A DNA stretch of 7,962 nucleotides. It comes from Candidatus Latescibacterota bacterium (lineage in GTDB: Bacteria; Latescibacterota; UBA2968; UBA8231). The first letter of the stretch is position 1. Each line of letters starts with the position of its first letter. The DNA is taken from positions 1 to 7,962 of the forward strand of contig DPVW01000209.1 in NCBI GenBank assembly GCA_003529325.1, given 5' to 3'. The notes under the pieces are model-generated. The model saw only the letters and a program-made list of their open reading frames with translations, did not search any database and was not told the DNA's origin. The translations under genes were made by a program, and so were the position numbers. This document shows, piece after piece, positions 1 to 6,900 of this stretch.

Positions 1-25
1 AGTACGAACACGCTGAGAATCAACA

Positions 26-2494
26 TTATCTGCTCTCCATGATGAGTGTGGGATATGCGGTCTGTGCCTCATGGTCGACGATGAACATCAGTTCGTTCAG
101 CTCTCCCGCCTCCCAATTCTGCACGCCATCGTCATAGAACCGGCTGCCCGGGTTCCCCGATTGCCCCCCGGGGTGCACACCCCAACCGACGGCGCCCTCC
201 GGTTCCAGCGACACGACCATACGCCACGAGGGTCCCTGAAATTGTTTGGACCGGGACACGGGATATACCGCATTCAGGGTGGCCGCGCCACCGCCTGTCT
301 GCAGACCTGCGCGCGAGAAAGCGCCGATCCCCAGAAGGTGCATGATCCGTTCCTCCCGGGCCGAACTCCATGCCCAGGGGGGCCCCATGGGACCAAAAGC
401 AGCGCGCAGAGAATCGACTGTTGCGGCAAAACTCGACTGTGCCAGATCGGCGAAGGTCTCTTTCTGCGGCGTGCGAATGTCGTCGAACCAATCATCGGTG
501 CCACCCGCGGCGGCCATCTCGACAACCCGCGCCCGGGTTGGGTAACATTTCTCCTGCAGCCTGCAGGCCCAGCCCTGGCCAAGCTCGTCATGCCAGATGC
601 TGTGGTTGAGCCGTTTCCACCAGCCACTAAAAATCGTGGGTGCCACAGCGTCGCTCCGATTCTCGTAGTTCCAGGCTTTCAGAAGCTCGAGCACGGGTCG
701 ATCGATGGGACGCAGTCGGTCGGGATCGAGTGTTTCCAGCAACCTGGGCAGGAGGGACTCGGCATGCAGGCTGTGTTTGTCGAACTGCAGCGCCCGCATG
801 GAGTCCGGCGTGGCGTCGTGCATCATCGCCAGCCGGTCTTGGAGTCGTCTGGCACGGTAGTATGAGAAGTTGAAACCCAGGTAATTGCCGTAGGATTCGT
901 CCACCGGATGCTGGTTGGCGGAGAACACGTAGCCACGCGCCGGATCGAATTCCCCGGGGTTCTGTTCCGGTGACAACCAGTCTTCTCCCGCGGTTTCAGA
1001 CTTCGAGCCATCACGAACATAACGCCCTTCGCCAGGCCGTTTGTGGGGCAATCGACCGGCAACCTGCATACCGATGTCACCTTGCGTCGTCGCGTATACG
1101 AAGTTCTGCGCGGGGCGCACAAAATGCTGCAGGGCCGCCTTTACGTCCTGTGCGCTGGACGCACGATTCAGCAGGTAGAAAGTGCGCACTTCATTGCCGC
1201 CCACATGGGCCAGCCAGCGCATGGCGCAGTCGGGCGGTACCATATCGTACAGCGAAGGCCAGCCCTCTTCGTCAGGAGCTTTTTCTGCGCTGCGGCGCAC
1301 GACGGGACCATGCTCTGTCCAGAGCAGAGTGTCTTGCACAACACCGACGTCGCGCACGACGATCTCTTCGACGCTGATGCGAGCCGGGCGCCAGGCGCCA
1401 TCCCACTCGTATTCCGGCGAGCCGTCCCGCAGTTTGAGTTGGAACCAGTCCAGTACATCGGCATTCGAATTCGTAATGCCCCAGGCGACCTGCCTCGTGA
1501 AGCCGATGATGACACCCGGCAGTCCGGGGATCGACACACCATAGGTGTCCAGATCGGGCGCCGTAAGCTGCACCTCGTACCAAATCGACGGCAGGGTCAA
1601 CGACAGATGGGGGTCCGAGCTCAGTAGCGGTGATCCCGTGCTCGTGCGCCCGCCAGCAATCGCCCAGTTGTTACTGGCACCGTGCGACCTTCCTGCACTC
1701 GGGAAGGTGGGTCCCGGCACCAGGCTAAAGGGGCTTCGGGGAGCCGGCAGCGTGCTCGTCGATTTCTTACCCCGCGTGTGGGGCACGATGGGCGCCGCAC
1801 CTGCAAGCGTTGGCGGGAAGGCCGACTCGACCGCGGACTCGCCGAGACGCTCTCGCACGTGCGTGAGTAGCCGGTCGAGGCTCAGGCCGCTGAGATCCGA
1901 TACCATGTACTGCTGTACCATCAGCGATCGCAGCGGCGACCATGGCTCTGGCCAGCTCGCCAGCAGCTTGTATTCGAGGGGCAGTTCGGCAGCCGTCAGA
2001 GAGGCGATGTAGGCGTTCACTCCCGCGGAGTAGTCGCTGAGCACCGCTGCCGTCACCGAGTCCCGACCGATCAGCGCCAGACTTGCCTCGGCCCCGGCGC
2101 GCAAACCGAGCCGCCGGTGGAAACGGTCAACCTGGAGGGCCCCCGCTCCCAGGATCTCGGCCAGCCGACCGGCGGGCACGCGCGAAAGTATGTCGATCTG
2201 GAAGAGTCGATCCCGTGCCACCAGGTAGCCCTGAGCGAAATAGAGATCGTGGTCGTTGTCCGCCAGAACATGCGGGACCCGACGGTCGTCGTACACAACG
2301 CGGACCTGCCCCTGCAACCCCGCGATCTCGAGTCTGTCCGGAGTGCTGGAATCAACGTCCTCAGCATTCTGCCAGAAGCCCACAAAGGGATCGAGCAAGC
2401 GTCCAAAAGGGGGTAAGCCCATGATACGGCTGCTACCTGCTGCGACCAGTCCCACCGTAGCGCCCAAAAGCAGCGCCGTCTTCAACCACTGCAT
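26..2494 (-). CDS. Penicillin acylase (penicillin amidase) family Ntn-hydrolase
   Basis: This family hydrolyses amide bonds in acylated small molecules such as beta-lactams, N-acyl-homoserine lactones or N-acyl amino acids; the substrate here cannot be read from sequence. The chosen start gives 822 residues, normal for a precursor that self-cleaves into two chains. Residues 4-20 are hydrophobic, so export or membrane anchoring is likely. The A-chain region is about 55-230, followed by a Pro/Ser-rich spacer (about 225-270). The motif GASNNWAI puts the nucleophile at Ser274, the expected first residue of the B chain. DPH at 294-296, the probable oxyanion Asn464 in PAQNFVYA, SANQHP at 525-530 and GGQSGNPGS at 776-784 are all family-typical. 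I chose the ATG at 2494 because a G-rich Shine-Dalgarno (AGGGGGG) lies just upstream and the hydrophobic segment then sits at the very N-terminus. An in-frame ATG at 2602 would add 36 residues without signal character. All key residues are present, so it should be active. The family call is seen in the sequence; the substrate is unknown. Confidence 0.93.
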   Translation of the reverse strand: MQWLKTALLLGATVGLVAAGSSRIMGLPPFGRLLDPFVGFWQNAEDVDSSTPDRLEIAGLQGQVRVVYDDRRVPHVLADNDHDLYFAQGYLVARDRLFQIDILSRVPAGRLAEILGAGALQVDRFHRRLGLRAGAEASLALIGRDSVTAAVLSDYSAGVNAYIASLTAAELPLEYKLLASWPEPWSPLRSLMVQQYMVSDLSGLSLDRLLTHVRERLGESAVESAFPPTLAGAAPIVPHTRGKKSTSTLPAPRSPFSLVPGPTFPSAGRSHGASNNWAIAGGRTSTGSPLLSSDPHLSLTLPSIWYEVQLTAPDLDTYGVSIPGLPGVIIGFTRQVAWGITNSNADVLDWFQLKLRDGSPEYEWDGAWRPARISVEEIVVRDVGVVQDTLLWTEHGPVVRRSAEKAPDEEGWPSLYDMVPPDCAMRWLAHVGGNEVRTFYLLNRASSAQDVKAALQHFVRPAQNFVYATTQGDIGMQVAGRLPHKRPGEGRYVRDGSKSETAGEDWLSPEQNPGEFDPARGYVFSANQHPVDESYGNYLGFNFSYYRARRLQDRLAMMHDATPDSMRALQFDKHSLHAESLLPRLLETLDPDRLRPIDRPVLELLKAWNYENRSDAVAPTIFSGWWKRLNHSIWHDELGQGWACRLQEKCYPTRARVVEMAAAGGTDDWFDDIRTPQKETFADLAQSSFAATVDSLRAAFGPMGPPWAWSSAREERIMHLLGIGAFSRAGLQTGGGAATLNAVYPVSRSKQFQGPSWRMVVSLEPEGAVGWGVHPGGQSGNPGSRFYDDGVQNWEAGELNELMFIVDHEAQTAYPTLIMESR

Positions 2495-2497
2495 ACA

Positions 2498-2504
2498 CCC
2501 CCCT
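2498..2504 (-). promoter_or_regulatory. Ribosome-binding site of the acylase gene
   Basis: Read on the minus strand, AGGGGGG ends three bases before the ATG at 2494-2492. It is a G-rich Shine-Dalgarno variant with slightly short spacing. Its presence decides the start in favour of 2494 over the in-frame ATG at 2602. Confidence 0.55.
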
Positions 2505-2519
2505 GTTGCTGTTGTCGTA

Positions 2520-2548
2520 ATCAGTGCTGACAGACGGGCATTCGTCAA
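2520..2548 (-). promoter_or_regulatory. Possible sigma-70-like promoter of the acylase gene
   Basis: On the minus strand TTGACG (2548-2543) matches five of six bases of the -35 consensus. ACTGAT (2525-2520) follows after 17 bases but matches only three of six bases of the -10 consensus. Transcription would begin near 2513, giving a leader of about 20 bases that holds the ribosome-binding site. This would also place the alternative upstream ATG at 2602 outside the transcript. The weak -10 keeps this tentative. Confidence 0.25.
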
Positions 2549-2607
2549 GAGATTGGCATCCCTCCACCGAACACTCACACTTGCCTCGGTTCCACCACCC
2601 ACCTTTC

Positions 2608-2634
2608 GTACTCCCTATATGAAAGAGGGAGCAC
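2608..2634 (+). promoter_or_regulatory. Hairpin covering the Shine-Dalgarno of the PhyH-family gene
   Basis: CTCCCT (2611-2616) and AGGGAG (2626-2631) are perfect reverse complements separated by a nine-base A/T-rich loop. Beyond one mismatch, GT (2608-2609) can pair with AC (2633-2634). The 3' arm holds most of the ribosome-binding site GAGGGA (2625-2630), eight bases before the ATG at 2639. When folded, the 5' arm would act as an anti-Shine-Dalgarno and limit initiation. The pairing is directly visible; a regulatory role is inference. The stem is short, has no U-tract, and is unlikely to be a terminator. Confidence 0.45.
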
Positions 2635-2638
2635 ACCG

Positions 2639-3484
2639 ATGACCGACACCCCGACGCCGACACACTACAGCGCCATAAACGACGATGTCCTCGACGAGGA
2701 GCAGCGCGATCTCTCCTTTCGCCCCTGTGGCGTCGATGCACCTGTCCGCCTGACTCGTGAGCAGATCGACCACTTCAACGAGCGCGGTTACGTCCTTCCA
2801 GTCGATGTTTTCGCCACCACCGAGATGGCCGAAATTCGCACTTATTTTGACGCGCTGCTGGCGCGGGTGCTCGCCGAAGGCAAGGACCAGTACTCTATCA
2901 GCACCGCCCACATGAAGTACCGCCGGGTCTACGATCTGCTGGCCGAACCGCGCATCGTCGACTGCGTCGCAGACCTGCTCGGCGAGCACGTCGTCGGCTG
3001 GGGTTCGCACTTCTTCTGCAAGATGCCACATGACGGCAAGACCGTCGCCTGGCATCAGGACGCCAGTTACTGGCCCATGACACCGTCAAAAACTGTCACC
3101 GTGTGGCTCGCCGTCGACGATGCCGATACCGACAACGCCTGCATGCGCTTCCTCCCCGCATCGCACACCCACGGCCACCTGCCCTACCGCGAGAGCGACG
3201 CCACCGAAAACAATGTCCTCAATCAAACGGTGGAAGAGGCGGAGGATCGATTTGGTGAACCGGTAAATGTCGAACTGAAGGCAGGCCAGATGTCGATGCA
3301 CACCGACCTGCTGCTGCATGGATCCAAGGCCAACGGATCCGACCGGCGACGCTGTGGCCTGACGCTGCGCTACTGCACGACCGACGTGCGCGCCTACCAG
3401 GGCTGGTCCGGGAAGGGTGTCATTATTCGCGGCACCGATCCGAGCCGTCACTGGGGCAATCCACCGCCTCCTGAACAGGACTGA
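2639..3484 (+). CDS. Phytanoyl-CoA dioxygenase (PhyH) family Fe(II)/2-oxoglutarate oxygenase
   Basis: The protein has 281 residues, typical for bacterial PhyH-family enzymes. These are cytoplasmic non-haem iron oxygenases that hydroxylate a small molecule while converting 2-oxoglutarate and O2 to succinate and CO2. The iron-binding facial triad is visible: His139 and Asp141 in AWHQDAS, and His227 in LLLHGSKANGS. The following arginine cluster at 236-238, before the GLTLRY strand, probably supplies the 2-oxoglutarate-binding Arg. FLPASHTHG (171-179) is the conserved family segment after the first beta strands. No signal peptide or membrane segment is seen. The start has a clear Shine-Dalgarno (GAGGGA, 2625-2630), which sits inside a small hairpin. 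The gene leads a rightward series with the DUF1761 gene seven bases downstream. Members include phytanoyl-CoA, ectoine and secondary-metabolite hydroxylases, and nothing here identifies which. The family and active site are secure; the substrate is unknown. Confidence 0.92.
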   Translation: MTDTPTPTHYSAINDDVLDEEQRDLSFRPCGVDAPVRLTREQIDHFNERGYVLPVDVFATTEMAEIRTYFDALLARVLAEGKDQYSISTAHMKYRRVYDLLAEPRIVDCVADLLGEHVVGWGSHFFCKMPHDGKTVAWHQDASYWPMTPSKTVTVWLAVDDADTDNACMRFLPASHTHGHLPYRESDATENNVLNQTVEEAEDRFGEPVNVELKAGQMSMHTDLLLHGSKANGSDRRRCGLTLRYCTTDVRAYQGWSGKGVIIRGTDPSRHWGNPPPPEQD

Positions 3485-3491
3485 TCTCACC

Positions 3492-3842
3492 ATGAGCCTG
3501 GTTATGTTCAATCCCCTTGCCATTCTCGTTTCCACCCTCGTTGCTTTCGGCCTCGGCGCACTCTGGTATGGCGTCTTGTTCAACAACGCCTGGATCCGCC
3601 TCAACGGCTACAGGGGCAAATCAGCCGAACTTGAGCAGATGAAAGCCGGCGCCCCGAAGGCTTATGTCGTCTCCTTCCTCTGCAATGGAGTCATGGCCGC
3701 ATCGTTGGTGGTACTGGCTGACTATATCGTCCTCGACACCATTCCCCAGGCGCTCAAACTGGGACTACTCGTCTTCGGTGGTTTTGTCGGCCCCATTGGG
3801 CTGATCGCCAATTTCTACTCCGACCGTCCCATCGGCGCCTAG
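3492..3842 (+). pseudogene. DUF1761-type small membrane protein, apparently truncated by an in-frame amber codon
   Basis: The frame encodes 116 residues before TAG at 3840-3842. Hydrophobic segments lie at about 6-30, 58-82 and 87-109, consistent with an integral inner-membrane protein. The N-terminal pattern LAILVSTLVAFGLGALWYG followed by AWIRLNG resembles the DUF1761 family, whose function is unknown. After the TAG the same frame continues for 22 codons, reading LLDGAYQ and then a hydrophobic helix ending LW, to TGA at 3909-3911. This resembles the usual DUF1761 C-terminus (a LIDAGY-like motif plus a last helix), so the intact form would have 139 residues with four membrane segments. I chose ATG 3492, seven bases after the oxygenase stop, with a weak AGGA at 3477-3480; ATG 3504 is an alternative, and ATG 3417 would overlap the oxygenase by 68 bases. 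The truncated product might still be made. The family call is from memory of the pattern. Confidence 0.7.
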
Positions 3843-3911
3843 CTCCTCGACGGCGCCTACCAGTTGCTTTGCATCATGCTCATGAGTGTCATCGTCGTCC
3901 TCTGGTTGTGA
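3840..3911 (+). other. Ghost C-terminal frame of the DUF1761 gene after the amber codon
   Basis: From TAG at 3840-3842 the upstream frame stays open for 22 codons to TGA at 3909-3911. The encoded segment begins LLDGAYQ and is otherwise hydrophobic, fitting the last membrane helix of DUF1761 proteins. Replacing TAG by TGG (Trp) would restore a protein of family-like length. The 70 bases between the amber codon and the helicase start are thus best explained as former coding sequence, not a true intergenic spacer. I see no terminator or promoter in them. Confidence 0.6.
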
Positions 3912-3912
3912 T

Positions 3913-6900
3913 GTGACCGTCGCTTCCCCTCCTGAGTCCGCTGCCGCCCTCGAGCTCTTCCACCCGCTTGTGCGCCAGTGGTTCAGCGAACAGGTCGGCA
4001 CACCGACCGACGTGCAGGCCGCCGCCTGGCCTCGTATTGCCGCCGGTGATGACGTCCTGGTTACGGCACCCACGGGGTCGGGCAAGACACTCACCGCCTT
4101 CTTGTGGGCTCTCGACCGACTGGTCTCCAGCGACTGGCCCGAAAATTCAACGAGCGTGCTTTATGTCTCGCCGCTGAAGGCGCTCAACAACGACATTCGT
4201 CGCAACCTGCTGACACCGCTGGAAGAACTGCGGCAACTCTTCGAGAAGACAGGAGCACCCTTCCCGAACATCCGTGCCCTGACCCGCTCCGGTGATACAC
4301 CACAACAGGATCGGCGTCGCATGCTGCGGCAGCCTCCCGAAATCCTCATCACCACACCAGAGTCGCTCAATCTGCTGCTCTCTTCCCAGGGGGGGCGTGG
4401 TCTATTGTCGGGTCTACAGACCGTCATCCTCGACGAGATTCATGGCGTTGTCGGCAGCAAGCGGGGTGTTCATCTCATGACTGCCGTCGACCGGCTGGTG
4501 CGACTATCGGGAGAATTCCAGCGCATCGCCTTGTCGGCGACGGTGCGCCCCCTGGAACGCATCGCCGAATTCGTTGGCGGTTATCGACTCGTCGGTGGCT
4601 CCACGGGGGCCGCCGAATACGAACCACGTCCGGTGGCGATCCTGCAGTCGGCGACCAAAAAGCGATACGACGTAACCGTCCGCTTTCCCGAAGAGGCCGC
4701 CAGTAGCTCCGAGGAGACGGACAAGGACTCGATCTGGCCGGCATTGATCACCGACTTCGAAGCGATCATCGAGCGCAATCGTTCGACCCTCGTCTTCTCC
4801 AACTCCAGGCGTCAGTGCGAAAAGATCACCCGTTTTCTCAACGAGGAGCGCGAACGACCACTGGCTTACGCCCACCACGGCTCGTTGTCGCGAGAGATCC
4901 GCGAGGTCGTCGAAACCCGGCTCAAGGCGGGTGATCTCAAGGCCATCGTCGCCACCAACTCGCTGGAGATGGGCATCGACATCGGCGCCCTCGACGAGGT
5001 CGTGCTCGTGCAGTCACCCCCCACCATCTCCTCCGCCATCCAGCGTGTTGGTCGCGCCGGCCATCAGGTGGGGGAGATCAGTCGCGCCACACTCTATCCC
5101 ACACACTCCCATGACTTTCTCGAAGCGGCTGTGCTGGCAGCACGCATCGATCAACATGACATCGAGGAAATTCTACCGATTACGGGTGCCCTCGATGTGT
5201 TGGCGCAGGTGCTCGTGTCGATGACGGGTGTGGAGAGCTGGGATCTCGACGAACTGTTTGACGTCATCCGCACCAGCTATCCCTACCACACTCTCAGTCG
5301 ACGACAATTCGACCTCGTCATCGACATGCTCGCTGGTCGGTATGCGGGCAGTCGAATCCGCGACTTGCGTCCCCGCATCACCGTCGATCGTCTCGATAAC
5401 ACCGCCGAAGCCCGCAAGGGCGCCATGTACCAACTGTATATGTCGGGGGGCACCATCGCCGACCGTGGTCTGTTCAAGTTGCGCCTCGCCGATTCCAACG
5501 CCGTTCTCGGCGAGTTGGACGAGGAGTTTGTCTGGGAATCCTCCGAAGGCCAGTCCTTCACACTCGGCACACAGAACTGGACGATTCAGAAGATTACCCA
5601 CAACGACGTCTTTGTTACGCCGGCCTCACCAAAGGCTGTCGATCTACCATTCTGGAAGGGCGAAGGGGGCAACCGGGACTTCCACTTCTCCGATGCCATC
5701 GGTTCTTTTCTCGAAGATGCGGAGGCCCACCTCGAATCTCCCGAGTTCCGGGAACGGCTGCTCACCGAACACCACATGGAGACAACTGCCGCCGACCAGT
5801 TGCTGGCTTTTCTAAGCCGCCAGCGTGAGGCCACCGGCGGACGGCTGCCACACCGCCATCACCTCCTCGTCGAAAAGGTCACCTCCGGGCCTGCTGGACA
5901 CATGGGCAGCCAGGTCATCCTGCACACCTTCTGGGGTGGCCGTGTCAATCAGCCCTATTCTCTGGCTCTCGACGCCGCCTGGGAGGAACGTTTCAACAGC
6001 CGCCTCGAAGTCTACTCCGCCAACGACTGTATCATCATCGTTTTGCCCGACGACACCGGCGCCGACGAGATCCTGTCGCTGGTGCATTCCGGTCGCGTCG
6101 AAGAATTGTTGCGCACAAGGCTGGAGGCATCCGGCTTCTTCGGCGCCCGCTTCCGCGAGTGTGCCCAGCGAGCGCTACTGCTGACGCGGCGCAGCATGAC
6201 GGAGCGTATGCCTTTGTGGCTCAGTCGACTGCGCTCGCAGAAGTTGCTCGACGCCGTCATGCGCTACGAGGACTTCCCCATCCTCGTCGAATCCTGGCGC
6301 ACCTGCCTGCAGGACGAATTCGACATGCCCGCACTGCGTCAGGTCCTGTCCGAACTCGAGACTGGCACCATCGAATGGTCCGAGGTGCGTACCTCCCGAC
6401 CGAGCCCATTCGCCACCGCCGTCGCCTTCGGTCAGGTCAACGAATACATGTACATGGACGACGCCGCTTCGGGCCGACAGACATCGAAGCTGCGCCCCGA
6501 TCTGTTGCGTGAGGTCCTGTTCACCCCCGAACTGCGACCGACGGTGCCGCCTGCAATCGTGCAGCGTTTCGAAACCAAGCGGCAACGCCTGCACGAGGGC
6601 TACGCGCCGACGGAGCCACGCGAGCTCATCGATTGGGTCGATGAACGCCTGCTGCTGCCTTGGGACCAGTGGCAGGCGCTGAAAGACGCGGTCATTCGGG
6701 ACACGGCGGCTAGCGAGATCGGCGAAGATCCCATCGCGGTCTGCGGCGACCGACTCGTGCGCATCGAGGCGCCCGGTCTGTCACAGCCCGCCGTCGCCGC
6801 GCTGCAGACCGTACCACGTCTTGCCGCCGCACTGCCCTGGTGGGACCGGGCGGTGGCAACCCTCCTGGATGGCGGCGAACCGATCGCCGTCGAGCCAGCA

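Noticed and set aside
71..865. 264-codon plus-strand open frame opposite the acylase gene
   Set aside because: It lies wholly antisense to the conserved acylase C-terminal half, its translation has no recognisable motif or domain pattern, and long antisense frames are common in GC-rich genes.
2495..2602. Longer acylase start at ATG 2602 (36 extra residues)
   Set aside because: The extension has no signal-peptide character and would bury the hydrophobic N-terminal segment. It also spans the candidate promoter, and a good ribosome-binding site precedes the ATG at 2494.
2611..2631. Inverted repeat as a transcription terminator
   Set aside because: The stem is only six base pairs, has no following T-tract, and lies immediately before a start codon.
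3320..3344. Two GGATCC hexamers close together in the oxygenase gene
   Set aside because: They are short palindromes inside conserved coding sequence, with no further repeat structure around them.
3417..3491. Longer DUF1761 start at ATG 3417
   Set aside because: It would overlap the end of the oxygenase gene by 68 bases and add a non-hydrophobic stretch before the family-like N-terminus.
3840..3842. TAG read as pyrrolysine or a programmed recoding site
   Set aside because: DUF1761 is not a known pyrrolysine family, the window contains no pyrrolysine machinery, and I saw no clear recoding structure after the codon. A point mutation or sequencing error is simpler.
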